This document shows positions 25,201-35,748 of a stretch of 64,000 bases of DNA, in pieces. The notes under the pieces were generated by a model. It had not been told where the DNA came from, ran no database searches, and saw only the letters and a program-made list of their open reading frames with translations. Location: assembly GCA_018894105.1 (NCBI GenBank), contig CM032117.1, forward strand, positions 47,278,503 through 47,342,502. Direction: 5' to 3'. The translations under genes and the position numbers were made by a program. Within the stretch, counting starts at the first letter, position 1. Each line of letters begins with the position of its first letter. This DNA is from Jacaranda mimosifolia (taxonomy: Eukaryota > Streptophyta > Magnoliopsida > Lamiales > Bignoniaceae).

Positions 25201-28200
25201 CTCCTGCATTTTCTTCATTTATTTCTACTATAAATAGCATCTCCCTTCCCACTACTCTCCATAATGCACTTTCACATCCCAGGTGGAAAGCTGCCATGGA
25301 TGAAGAGATGAATGCTCTTACACAAGCTGATACTTGGGAACTTGTTCCTCTTTCCCTTGGTAAGTCTACTGTTGGTTGTAAGTGGGTATATAGAGTAAAG
25401 GTGAATGCCGATGGTTCAATTAACCGCTTGAAGGCTCGTCTTATGGCTAAAGGTTACACACAAGTCTTTGGTTTAGATTATTGTGACACTTTCTTTCCTG
25501 TTGCAAAAATATCTTATGTTCGCTTGTTTGTGTCCTTGGCAGCCACATTCTCTTGGCCCTTGTACCAATTAGATGTTAAAAATGCATTTCTTAATGGTGA
25601 TCTTGTTGAAGAGGTCTACATGGAGCAACCTCCAGGGTATGTTGCTCAAGGGGAGTCAGAGTTAGTGTGTCGTTAGAAAAGATCACTGTATGGGCTAAAA
25701 TAATCTCCTCGTGCCTGGTTTGGTCGATTCACTAAAGAAATAATCTCATTCGGCTTGAGGCAATGTCCAGTAGATCATTCTGTCTTCCATACACTTACCT
25801 CTGGAGGTATCATTCTTCTCGTTGTGTATGTCGATGATATTGTTATTACTAGAAATGACAAACAGGCATATAGAAGTTAAAATCATTTCTACAATCTCAA
25901 TTCCAAACTAAAGAGTTGGGCCAATTGAAATACTTTTTGGGAATTGAAGTTGCTAGATCAAAACTCGGCATTGCTCTCTCTCAGTGAAAATACACTCTTG
26001 ATTTATTATCAGAAACTGGTATGTTGGGTGCCCATGGATGTTAATGCTAAGCCATCTGACAGTCAGGGAGAACCATTAAATGAACCAGAACAATACAATA
26101 CAGGAGGTTAGTTGGGAAACTCAACTACTTAACTGTTACGCGACTAGACATCTCCTTTGCAGTTAGTGTAGTTAGCCAGTTTCTCAATTCCTCTCGAACA
26201 AGTCATTGGGATACAGTCATGAGAATTTTAAGATATTTAAAAAGGTCACCAGGCATGGGACTATTATATAAAAATCATGGCCACTAGAATGTTGTTGGAT
26301 ACACTGATGCAGATTATGCTGGATCCATATATACTAGATAGTCAACTTTTGGATACTGTATCTTTGTTGGAGGTATCTTAGTCTCATGGAAAAGCAAAAA
26401 GTGAAGTGTAGTGTCAAGATCAAGTGCTGAAGCAGAATACCGAGCTATGGCATACACTACTTGTGAATTAGTCTGGCTAAAGCATTTTTTGGAAGACCTA
26501 GGTTTTAAACAAACTCAAGCAATGCAACTAATATGTGACAATCAAGCTGCGGTCCACATAGCAAATAATCCAGTCTTCCACGAACGAACGAACCATATTG
26601 AAGTGAATTGCCATTTTATGGGAGAAAATATCACAGGATATTATTAAAACCTCTCATGTGTAGTCTAAAGATCAATTAGCCGACTTGTTCACTAAGGCAT
26701 TGAATAGGGCTCGAGTAACATATCTATGCAGCAAGTTTGGAGCATATGATATATATTCTTCAGCTTAAGGGGGAGTGTTAACAAATGTATTTTACACATG
26801 TGCTAAGCATATATTGTATATGTGGTGTAAATTAAGTGTTATTTTAGGTAGATATATTCTTTCCTTATTCAAGATGTAATTATAACAGTATATATAACAA
26901 AGTTTTGTCAGTCATTGATATCAAGACTAACATGTTTACATAAATTTTTTACTTAACAATACCTAAATAAAAATATCATATATTCTACCCTTTCCTAAAA
27001 TACCCAAAAGGATGAGACTTTAACCCTACCCTACCCTATCTAGTCCAAGACCCATTGGGTCTAGTTTATTAGATTTATGTTTTTAATGTATATACTAATT
27101 TTCTCAATATATACTGAGAATATTATTTGACATACGATAACAAAAAATAAAAATAAAAAATTCTATATTTAATTTAATTTAATCATTAAATTTAAATTAG
27201 TTAATCTTTATTTTCAATTTTTCAGTCATTAATAAAGTTTTTATTAACAAAGTTTAGTCATTATTAAAATTGTTTTTATAAAAAATATTTATTCCACTAT
27301 TAATTTTAATATTATTAATTTTATTAATGAAAAATGTTCAATTGTTGCTATAGCTATTCCAATTTTTTTTTTTTTTAAAAAAAAGTTGCTATCCCAATAT
27401 ATTAACTTTATTAATTTAATTTAATTTTTAATGAAGAAAATTATTTAGTTGTTACTGTTCATTCACATATTTGTAATTTTTACATATAAAAAGTTTATCA
27501 TTAATATAAATTTGATTTCGATATAGACAATTTTTAGGTTAATAGATTAAATTTAAGCATAAAGTAATGGATAATTTTTAAGTATGAGTACATGGATAAT
27601 TTATGGGTATAAACCCTACCCATATCCATTACATTATCTTTAATAAGTATGAGTATATGTATGACATTTTGGGCCTAGGTAGGGTATTACCCTACTCATT
27701 TACAAGCCTATGCCTACTCTAAGATGTTTTGACATGTAAAAATGAAAGGACACTGCCTAAAATCAAAGACTACCACATGGTGTTTAGCATCTCTAAGCAT
27801 CCTTTTGAGAGAGGATATAGAATCTTGCAATTCAAATTTCAGTATAAAACAAAATGTAATATAATTAAATACACTTCTACTGGTTGATATTCAACAATAT
27901 TTGTTAGAACACCGTGTATCAGATAGATTGTATTTTAGGGTTAACAATATATTTTACTTTCTGTTAATAAATATTTAATGCGTTTGTCAGGGTCCAGCTT
28001 AGTCAGTTGAGTAAAATTGCTGATTAGTTAAAAATAGTTGCTATCACGCTTTCTTTTTCCTTGGTCAAACTGTGTATATAAATATAAAATTTAGCATTAA
28101 TGAAACCCAGATTCTTCTTCTCCATCTTTCTGCATCTGTGAGTCTTAACATGGTGTCAATAGAAATTCCTTCCGCCATTTCCCTTTCTCTTTGAATTCCC

Positions 28201-31200
28201 CAAATCCTCATCTCCTCTAGAATCTTCCCCAACCCTCGTTCTCCTCCTCCGCCATGGATATATCTTCGAGCTTCACATCTACCGAAGCTCAACTGCAACG
28301 TCATGGCCAATCCGCCATTGATGACCCTCTCCACCCATTCTATCTACATCACTTTGATAATCCTAGCTTAACTCTCGTTTCTCATCAACTCAAAGGAGAT
28401 AATTACTCCTCCTGGAGCCACGTCGTGCGATGCTCATCGCACTGTCAGTGAAAAAAAAGGTTGGATTCGTAGACGGCTTTATCACCAAACTTCCAGAATA
28501 TGAGCCTGTCATGCTCAATTCATGGATGCGCAACAATAATATGGTCATTTCTTGGATTCTCAATTCTGTATCGAAATAGATTTCCAACAGTATCATCTTC
28601 TTCGATTCTGTGCAAGCCATTTGGGCGGATCTCCATGACAGATTTCAACAAGGTAACGGTCCTCGCCTCTTTCAATTGCGAAGAGAACTGATGACGCGTT
28701 CTCAAAATCAAGACAGTGTTGCTGTCTAATTTACAAAACTAAAAACAATTTGGGACAAAATCTTTAACTTCAGGCCAGTGTGCACCTGTGCAAGTGCACA
28801 TGCAGTGGAGTGAAGGAACTTACCTCTTAGTATCATACGGAGTACATCTTATCATTCCTTATGGGTTTGAATGACTCTTATTCACAAGTCTGCAGCCAAA
28901 TTTTGTTGATGGAACCTATTCCCCCTATCAATAAGGTGTTTTCATTGGTGTCTCAAGAGGAACGCCAGAAACAAATTGGTTCAACTTTGCAATTACCATA
29001 AATGTAACCAACAATATGGCATTCAATGTCAGATCTGACGGTAGTAAGAATAATCCTAAGGCTACAGATCCTCACAAGTTAACACAGTCAACAACACAAG
29101 ATCAAAAGGAAAGAAAGAGAGGCCGTTTTGCACCTACTGTAACTCACATAGACACACCATTGAAAAATGCTATAAGCTTCATGGTTACCCCCCAAGATAC
29201 AAGAACAAGCCAAAACCTACCAATGTCAACCTTGTCTTCGAGAATACCTCGACAAACACTAATGGTTTTCTCTAATCTCTCAGCAACACTCAATGTTAGC
29301 AGCTCCTGTCCATGCTCTCCAACCACTTAGCTAGCTCAACTAAGTCTGAAAACACTTAATCCTCCAACTCCTTCACTATAGGTACATGCAGGTCTGTTGC
29401 TTCCTCTCAAGTGTCTCCCTCATCAAATCTTTGGATAATTGATTCTGGAGCATCTTCACATATATGCTACAACATTCATGCCTTCAGCTCTCTCAATCCC
29501 ATTCAACACTCTTCTGTATCTCTTCCTAATCACACATGTGTTCCTGTGCATTTTAGTGGCACTACCTCCTTAAGTCCAGAATTACAGCTCATAAACGTCC
29601 TATATGTACCTCAATTCAAATATAACTTGTTGTCCATTGGAGCTCTTACAAAACCTTCTCAGTTCAATGCCACATTCACATCTCAATATTGCTCCATCTA
29701 GGATCACAAATGCCAGAAGAGATTGGCAAGGCTAACAAAATTGAAGGTCTCTATGTGCTTAACTGCACCAAACTTTCTACTACCATTACTCATGTAAACC
29801 AAGTTTCCGGTTGCATTTGGCATGACAGATTAAGGCATTTTCTCATAGAAAGTTAGTCACTCTGAGCTCACAACTCAAATGTAATGTGCATACTATCAGT
29901 AAAACTTTAATTTGCCACATTTGTCCTCTTGCAAAACAAAGACAGCTCCCTTTTCACTCCCACAACCACCTTGCTCAAAGACCATTTGCTCTTATACATG
30001 GAGATACATGGGGCCCCTATAGCACCCCCTCAGACACAGGGTACAGATATTTCTTTACTCTTGTGGATGACTATAGTAGATTTACCAGGATATACCTTTT
30101 AAAACACAAATTTGATGCCCTCTCTACCTTCCCTAAGTTCTATAATATGATCACCACTCAATTCCAAACCAACATTAAAGTCTTCTGTTCTGACAATGCA
30201 AAAGAATTATCCTTCACTGATTTCTTCAATGAAAAGGGAATCATTCATCAGTTTTCTTGTGTAGAAAAGCCACAACAGAACTCAGTAGTGGAAAGAAAGC
30301 ACCAACATCTCCTAAACGTAGCCCATGCACTGTATTTCCACTCAAGAGTCCCTATATACTTATGGTGTGAATGTGTCCTTACCTCCACTTACCTCATTAA
30401 TAGAGCAGCTTCAAATCTTTTACATGACAACTGACAAGACTCCCTTTGAACTCCTCTATCATACTCCTGTTGACTATTCCAGCTTAAGAGTTTTTGGATG
30501 TCTCACCTTCGCATCTGCTCTCTCTTCTCACAAACAAAGGTTTCTACCAAGAGCATCGGCATGCATCTTTCTTGGCTATCCTCCTGAAATTAAGGACTAC
30601 AGACTCTATAATCTTCAAACCAAAGAGATCTTCATTTCTAGGGATGTTGTATTTCATGAAATCACATTCCCATTCCACTCCATCACTTCCATAGAACCCT
30701 TCACTGACCTTTTTCCAAGTTTTTGTCTTACCAAAGCCTCTCAACACTCACACTGAAATTCAAACTGATTCCCAGTCTCACCAATTGAGCTCAAACGCAT
30801 CCAATGTTCCTCTCACAACAACATCTATTCCTCTCCAAAGGTCCACTTGAATCTCTAGACCTCCTTCATACTTAAGGGATTTTCACTGCAACATCCTCAC
30901 CAATACAGCTTCCCAAAACACCACTCAGTACCCAATATCAAATTACATATCCTACAAACACTTATCTCCATCCTTTAGGCATCTTGCTCTCAGTATTTCA
31001 ACTCACTCTGAACCACAATACTACCATCAAGCTGTGCATGATCCACACTGGAGGCAGGCTGTGAAAGAAGAACTACAAGCTATGAAACTCAACAACACTT
31101 GGACCATAGTTCCTCTTCCCCTTGGCAAGCCATTGGCTACAGATGGATCTACAAAATCAAGCATAAATCAAATGGAAGCATTGAAAGATATAAAGCACGC

Positions 31201-32774
31201 TTGGTTCCTCTTCCCCATGGCAAGCATTTGAAAGATATAAAGCACGCTTGGTTGGCAAGGGTTATACTCAACAAGAAGGTGTGAAATTCATAGACATCTT
31301 CAGTCCAGTAGCCAAACTTGCGACAGTCAAGCTCCTCCTTACTCTGACTGTGTCTCCTGCCCGGACTCTCAATGCTCTACCACAGCATTATGCATCTTCC
31401 TAGGTCACTCTGTCATATCCTGGAAAGCAAAAAAACAGACCACGATATCCAGATCATCAATTGAAGCTGAATATCGCGCACTCGCAGCAACGACAAGTGA
31501 ACTCATATGGTTGTGACAACTTTTGCTGGACCTTCAAGTCACTCTCACAGCCCCGACGCTCCTCTTTTGTGACAATCAAGCTGCCATACACATTGCCTTT
31601 AATCCTACCTTTCATGAGCGCACGAAGCACATAGAAATTGACTGCCATTTTGTTCGAGACAGCCTCAACAAAGGAGTGACCAAGCTCATGCTCGTCAAAT
31701 CTCAACACCAACTTGCAAACTTGTTCACAAAACCTTTTCCTGCTCCGTCATTGCTGGCATTACTCAGTCATTGCTGGCATTACTATCCAAGATGGCTGTT
31801 ACAAACATCTACTGTCCATCTTGAGGGGGCGTGTTAGAACACAGTGTATCAGATAGATTGTATTTTAGGGTTAATATTGTTTTTACTCTCTGTTGGTTGG
31901 TTAGTTTCTGTTAATAGATATTTAATGGGTCTGTTGGGGTTCAGCTCAGTCAGTTAAGTAAAAATTGCTGATTAGTTGAATAGTTGCTATCACGCTTTTC
32001 TCTTTGCTTGGTCAAACTGTGTATATAAATACACTGTTCAGCATTAATGAAACCCAGATTCTTCTTCTCCATCTTTCTGCGTCTGTAAGTCTTAGCAAGA
32101 AGATTAATCATTGTCCTCCATTTTCACCATTTCTGGTATTGTCTTAAGTGGACTACAACTAACTGAATGCTAGTCTTCTAGCCCACTATTTTAATCTGAA
32201 GTTCCATTGGACAAATCTCCATAAATTCCTTACCCTCATTGCTAGTAATACAAAATTAAAGGAAAAGAAACAGCAAAAAAGAACATCATCATCACTCAAG
32301 TCGGTCCAGAAGAAAGTTATCAATTTTAATTCTCATTTTTTTTTACACTGAAAAAGTTATCAAATTTAATTCACACCGATTCTATTGATTCGAGCCATCC
32401 CTTTTTATATTTTTCTTTAATTTTAAGACCTACAAAAATAAAAGAGAAAATTCAGCGCGAATAGTGTGCAGAACGGATAATCAAGAATTGATCTTTGAAC
32501 TCTAGGTTGAGGAAAACATAAAAAGGGAACAAAGAAGAATTCAACACTATAGTCATTTATCACAAAATCTTGCAATTCTATCAAAATCCCACTTCATTTT
32601 AGCACCAACTCATCATAAAACAAGGATAAATAGTAAGTTTAAGGCATATAGAATACAGAAAATTACACGTACGAGCATAAACATGAGCAAGTAAAATATT
32701 CATATAGTTAGAGAAATAGCTTCCCTTACCTTGTTCAATGGTATATTGAGTGGTGGGCACAGTAGAGAAGCCAT
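19281..32774 (-). CDS. VOC/glyoxalase-I-like family protein, probably plastid
   Basis: Five coding exons on the minus strand: 32774-32730, 21209-21029, 19892-19809, 19722-19519, 19372-19281; 606 nt, 201 aa plus stop, with phases agreeing and GT..AG introns. The N-terminus ([15 protein letters not shown] then a basic, Ser/Lys-rich stretch to about residue 60) looks like a chloroplast transit peptide. The VOC domain runs from about residue 79 to the end: [72 protein letters not shown]. The metal-ligand-type positions of the fold are kept (His in HHVGI, Glu in HLMEL, His in RHACIA, Glu in ALEF). It resembles the plant glyoxalase I/bleomycin-resistance-like family; the substrate is unknown and lactoylglutathione lyase activity should not be assumed. 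Intron 1 is 11.5 kb and full of transposons. Confidence 0.9.
19893..21028 (-). other. VOC intron 2
   Basis: Intron of 1136 bp. AT-rich, no repeat element or gene recognised. Confidence 0.75.
21210..21736 (-). other. VOC intron 1, 3' portion without transposon
   Basis: Native intron sequence next to exon 2. The minus-strand ORF at 21302-21484 has no recognisable motif. Confidence 0.7.
21737..21744. repeat. 8-bp target duplication (TGCCTACT), left
   Basis: Identical to 27711-27718. It brackets the hAT-type element. Confidence 0.85.
21794..21976 (+). repeat. 5' LTR of Copia 1
   Basis: 183 bp, with a TATATATAA box at 21907-21915. It differs from the 3' LTR at about 13 sites, all transitions by hand alignment. 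Confidence 0.92.
22611..23400 (+). pseudogene. Copia 1 gag
   Basis: A Copia gag remnant starting at the ATG at 22611. Segments include [48 protein letters not shown] and a CX2CX4HX4C zinc knuckle ([14 protein letters not shown], about 23303-23345), which is followed at once by a stop. In-frame stops occur near 22690, 22708 and 22983. Confidence 0.8.
23401..23936 (+). pseudogene. Copia 1 aspartic protease region
   Basis: The protease carries [13 protein letters not shown] (D-S-G at about 23585) and the [18 protein letters not shown] segment typical of Copia. A frame change near 23495 separates it from the gag end. The frame ends in a stop at 23936, just before the pre-integrase zinc region. 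Confidence 0.82.
23937..24760 (+). pseudogene. Copia 1 integrase, disrupted
   Basis: Pre-integrase and core pieces in shifted frames: [22 protein letters not shown] with the first Asp, [15 protein letters not shown], then an 89-bp foreign insert (24419-24507), then the ERKNGHLL segment with the catalytic Glu and [18 protein letters not shown]. Confidence 0.8.
24744..26110 (+). pseudogene. Copia 1 reverse transcriptase
   Basis: The 310-aa open piece (24744-25676) covers the integrase C-terminus ([17 protein letters not shown]) and the RT start: [63 protein letters not shown]. After a stop at 25674, the sequence continues with the catalytic YVDDI (about 25828) and YFLGIE in broken frames. Confidence 0.88.
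26111..26650 (+). pseudogene. Copia 1 RNase H
   Basis: RNase H is recognisable from YTDADYAGS (about 26297) and [40 protein letters not shown] and HIEVNCHFM (26411-26647). Stops precede and follow it. Confidence 0.85.
26776..26958 (+). repeat. 3' LTR of Copia 1
   Basis: 183 bp, the same length as the 5' LTR, with no indels between them. Followed by the ATACC duplication. Confidence 0.92.
27711..27718. repeat. 8-bp target duplication (TGCCTACT), right
   Basis: Exact copy of 21737-21744. Confidence 0.85.
27902..28150 (+). repeat. 5' LTR of Copia 2
   Basis: 249 bp with a TATATAAAT-type box around 28075-28083. It lacks about 17 bp (a GGTTGGTTAGT-containing block) present in the 3' LTR. Confidence 0.88.
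28254..29335 (+). pseudogene. Copia 2 gag
   Basis: Begins at the ATG at 28254. The N-terminal Copia gag motif is clear ([27 protein letters not shown]), then after a frame change [48 protein letters not shown]. The zinc knuckle ([14 protein letters not shown] followed by KLHGYPP) is at about 29130-29190. Several stops. Confidence 0.85.
29400..29820 (+). pseudogene. Copia 2 protease
   Basis: Contains [12 protein letters not shown] (D-S-G at about 29443) and [18 protein letters not shown], the usual Copia protease core. A stop at 29701 separates it from the pre-integrase zinc region (GCIWHDRL). Confidence 0.88.
29821..30756 (+). pseudogene. Copia 2 integrase
   Basis: The first piece (29886-30434, 182 aa) holds the zinc-region end [15 protein letters not shown] and all three catalytic residues: HGDTWGP, CSDNAKE and the Glu of VVERKHQH. 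The second piece (30325-30756), in another frame, carries [20 protein letters not shown] and [14 protein letters not shown]. One frameshift near 30420 separates the two. Confidence 0.9.
31034..31350 (+). pseudogene. Copia 2 reverse transcriptase, core deleted
   Basis: Only the RT N-terminus remains: [31 protein letters not shown], then [20 protein letters not shown] and TVKLLLTL. After that the sequence jumps to the RNase H end, so the palm with YVDD is missing. A local duplication (GAAAGATATAAAGCACGC at about 31185 and 31229) sits inside. Confidence 0.86.
31351..31800 (+). pseudogene. Copia 2 RNase H end
   Basis: The C-terminal RNase H remains in broken frames, including [17 protein letters not shown] (about 31455) and [31 protein letters not shown] (31523-31837). 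A 21-bp direct duplication (CATTGCTGGCATTACT) is at about 31749-31785. Confidence 0.85.
31832..32097 (+). repeat. 3' LTR of Copia 2
   Basis: 266 bp with TATATAAAT at 32022-32030. Ends in TTAGCA where the 5' LTR ends in TTAACA. Confidence 0.88.
32098..32729 (-). other. VOC intron 1, 5' portion
   Basis: Native intron sequence between Copia 2 and exon 1. AT-rich, nothing recognised. Confidence 0.7.
32730..32774 (-). CDS. VOC gene exon 1 (15 codons)
   Basis: ATG at 32774 followed by 15 codons, ending in AACAAG with a consensus GTAAGG donor at 32729. The exon ends in phase 0 and exon 2 (21209, after TTTTTAG) begins in phase 0. The peptide has the Met-Ala-Ser start and low acidic content of plastid transit peptides. 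This is a prediction by splice and phase logic; no transcript evidence is available. Confidence 0.78.
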
Positions 32775-32831
32775 GGAAAATGGAGCTTAAACTGTGAAAA
32801 TAATTAACAAAGCTTGATTATATTCAGCGAG

Positions 32832-32838
32832 ATTTATA
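32832..32838 (-). promoter_or_regulatory. Candidate TATA box of the VOC gene
   Basis: TATAAAT on the minus strand about 58 bp upstream of the VOC start codon. This would give a short 5' UTR of about 30 nt. Position and motif only. Confidence 0.4.
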
Positions 32839-34363
32839 GTATTTATTTAATGGATAGAAACAGTGGTTAAAAGGGCCACTCAACGCCAAAACTAGTTCAC
32901 GGCTGAGGAGTTTTGGTTGCAGGGCGCCACAAATTCATGTTTTGGGGCCAATCTGCAAATATGTACAAGTATAGGGAATATTGTGAGAATAAGGATACCT
33001 TTGGGCACCTCTAAGAAAGCAAGATAGGCAACAGGGAATTGATGTTGGAGCTCCCAAAATCATCGAGACACGCTACAATTTACTTATTTCTAGGTAATGA
33101 ATAATGCACATTGATATGCTAATAGTGCATTTTGTAGCGTCAATATCAATTTTTTAATTTATCAACCTTAGTCTCAAAGGGAAAAAAGAATACTTGAGAG
33201 AAAATAAATATTCATAAGTTTTTGTCTAATAAATTTTACCACTTTGTCTAAACTTCTTCTCAAAATGACTCTATTACTATTTTTAGGATTAATAACACTT
33301 TTTATTTTTTTTATTTTTTATGTTTCAATATAATTGTCACCATTTTAATTTTCACAGTTGCACTTTTAGTTTTTGAAGCAAGATGCCCTTCTCAATTCAG
33401 CTCCTAAAATTATATTTGTAAATCTAAATATTAGAGAGAAGATTACTTTTCAGAAAAACATTTTAGCATCTAAAATGCATAAATTTGTACTTTATATGTT
33501 AATATTTTTCTTTTTTATTTTAATTTTTTTCTTCACCTAAGAATTGTAGTCGAAACATAACATTCAAGCACAGAGTTGAATGAAGATCACGTTACATCTA
33601 TTATTTTTAAGGACGGAAATATATTTTTAGTTATATGCGATCATCATGCATGTGTGATATGTATATAATTAGTTTCTTTTAAATTAGGATCCGAATTTTA
33701 TGTGTTAAATATTTTATTAAAACTAATTATAATTATTTGAGAAAAACAAATAAAAATATTATTATGAATTATTTAGTTCAAAACAACTTTAGAAGCAAAG
33801 AGATAGAGAAAATTCTATATTATTAATAAAGTACCTATTCGTCTTTTGGTATATTTTTGGATAATTTATCTAAAATACCCTTATTCCTTTCTTTTAATTC
33901 TAATAATTAGAAGTTATATTATTATTATCATCATCATCACACCTATTTTGAGTCTAAATTATTATTTTATCATAATTTTTTTAATATTTTACAAAAAATA
34001 AACAAATATATTAAAATAATTTAAAAAAATTATATTATAAAAAATAATTAAATATTATTATTATATAAAAATATTATAAAAAATTTAGTATACGCATCAA
34101 ATATGTCAAGTTATTAATACTTAATAACTAATCAAGCTCAATGAAATAAGTAAAAACGGCCACGTGCACTACGTAGAGGAAAGCAAACTATTTAATGCTT
34201 AAGATTTCTTCAGTCGAGCTTGAGATTCCTCACCAAAGGATTGAATAAAAGAAAGAATAATATAGGAAAATAAATAGAATAATTACTAAGAAAAATTCAA
34301 ATATTTAGTCTTGCAAGTAGGGGTGGGCGGGTGTTGAAGTCCACATTCGAATATGATCTAATC
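32839..34363. other. AT-rich intergenic DNA upstream of the VOC gene
   Basis: Proximal part is the VOC promoter region; the rest (33100 onward) is very AT-rich with no coding potential or repeat boundary I can define. Confidence 0.6.
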
Positions 34364-34372
34364 TGGTTTTGC

Positions 34373-35739
34373 GAATGGGATCTCTTATTCCTAAATGGTA
34401 CTACATCTCCTATTGCAAACACGGATGAGCACCACATGTACCATTTGATATTGAGGTTTAATGGTGAGACCTAAACACCGTTTGTTCATGGCAAAAAGAA
34501 AGTCCCCATCTCCAGCATAACTGAAGGAAAGTCAAACATGAAAGGAAAGAAATGAAGAAGGAAACATAACAATCGAAGAAGAAGAAGAAGAAGAAGAAGA
34601 AGAAGAAAAACAATGGTTGTTCAATTGGATTTTCGGTGAGAAAAGCTCTGCAGACAATCGCCGCAAGCATTTCGACTTCCCAAAAAATTTCATATGAGAT
34701 TCTTTAAATGAAAACCCAACTAATAACATGCTCACTCCTTGCTAATTAGATTTGGTGCAACTGTGAATGAAGGAGATTTAGAAGCGCTATTAATTCGTAC
34801 TAGTCGAGCAAGCTCATTGAATTTTCCCAGGATTGCTTGGGGACTTCTATTATATCTTGTGCTCTCTCGAATTTTTTGTTTTATTTTACTTTTTAATCCT
34901 GAATTTTCTCAAGATTGCTTGGGGACTTATAATTTTATTTTACTTTATCTTTAATCCTGAAAATTATAATTTCATATGGGGAACAATCATCAAATGTTAC
35001 GGTAAACAACTTGTTAATAGCCCAATTTGTCAAACTCTTAATGATAACTTCCAAAAAAATGTCATCAGTGTGTTTTGGATCCAATGATGCAAAAAACTAA
35101 GCATCTTGTTTGTAGCCTCGAATCATTTATATAGTTGGTTAGCAGTCAGGCACATATGTTCAGAATCATTGGTTGTCCCATTATCAAGTCTACAAAGCCA
35201 CTGAGATATCCCACTGCTTATTGTCATGCCACGTCTGTAAGGACCTTCACTCCATGGACGTTGCTAGATTTTGACTTTTGAGTTTGTGGAGCTTTTCTCA
35301 TATCGAAAATCTGGTCGAACAAAACTACTCGAAAATAAATAAATTAATTGATTAAATAAACTATAAAAAGGAATCATCTTAACAAGTATAGGCTAACAAT
35401 GAACAAATGCAATAACGCCAAAACCAAGAGATTCAAAATTGGAGTAGAAAACAAATTTTTGAGGACGTCGAAATATCGCCAATGAGTGTTTATGAAGCTT
35501 TTCTCTCTCTTACCTTTTTTTTCCTCTCCATTTTTCCTCTTCGATTAGCATGTTTTCCTTCTTCATTTCTTTCCTTTCATGGTTGAGTTTCCTCCACTAG
35601 ATGGGGACTTTCCTTTTGCCATGAACAAACAGTGTTTGGGTCTCACCGTTACACTTCTGTATGAAATAGTACATGTGGCGCTCATTCATGTATGCAATAG
35701 GAGATGTAGTACCATTTGGCAATAGAGGATCCCATCCGC
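34373..35739. mobile_element. Long-TIR element, MULE-like, non-autonomous
   Basis: The arms 34373-34578 and 35538-35739 are inverted copies of each other for about 200 bp, sharing for example AAATGGTACTACATCTCC and TTTGTTCATGGCAAAA. Flanks TGGTTTTGC (34364-34372) and TGATTTTGC (35740-35748) agree in 8 of 9 positions, which fits the 9-bp duplication of Mutator-like elements. The 0.95-kb interior has no transposase motif, so it would need a transposase in trans. The left arm runs into a (GAA)n tract. Confidence 0.75.
34575..34607. repeat. (GAA)n microsatellite
   Basis: About eleven GAA/AAG units at the inner edge of the left arm of the MULE-like element. The matching place in the right arm is a shorter purine-rich tract. 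Confidence 0.9.
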
Positions 35740-35748
35740 TGATTTTGC

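Larger units (their letters stand above)
21794..26958 (+). mobile_element. Copia LTR retrotransposon 1, nested in the hAT element
   Basis: A 5.2-kb Copia element in plus orientation with short 183-bp LTRs (21794-21976 and 26776-26958), both TGTTAACA..TTAACA, flanked by an exact 5-bp duplication ATACC (21789-21793 and 26959-26963). An iMet-type primer site (TGGTATCTAGAGCC, 21977-21990) and a polypurine tract (AAGGGGGAG, about 26767-26775) are present. Order is gag, protease, integrase, RT, RNase H, which is Copia order. Many stops and frameshifts, so it is not autonomous. It is antisense to the host VOC gene. Confidence 0.93.
21745..27710. mobile_element. Non-autonomous hAT-type element split by a Copia insertion
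   Basis: Ends are inverted relatives: the left end starts TAGGCCAAGAAATGGGTTGG, and the right end on the minus strand starts TAGGCTTGTAAATGAGTAGG, followed in both by a GGGTAATACCC-like palindrome. An exact 8-bp duplication (TGCCTACT) flanks it, the length made by hAT transposases. Removing the inner Copia element and its 5-bp duplication leaves about 796 bp of AT-rich, non-coding DNA, so this is a MITE-like, non-autonomous element. It lies in intron 1 of the VOC gene. Confidence 0.8.
27902..32097 (+). mobile_element. Copia LTR retrotransposon 2, in VOC intron 1
   Basis: A 4.2-kb Copia element in plus orientation. LTRs lie at 27902-28150 (249 bp) and 31832-32097 (266 bp), both beginning TGTTAGAACAC. 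A primer site TGGTGTCA follows the 5' LTR, and a polypurine tract (TTGAGGGGGCG) precedes the 3' LTR. Order is gag, protease, integrase, RT, RNase H. The RT lacks its catalytic core, so the element cannot copy itself. I find no matching target duplication (ATATT left, AGAAG right). Confidence 0.9.
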
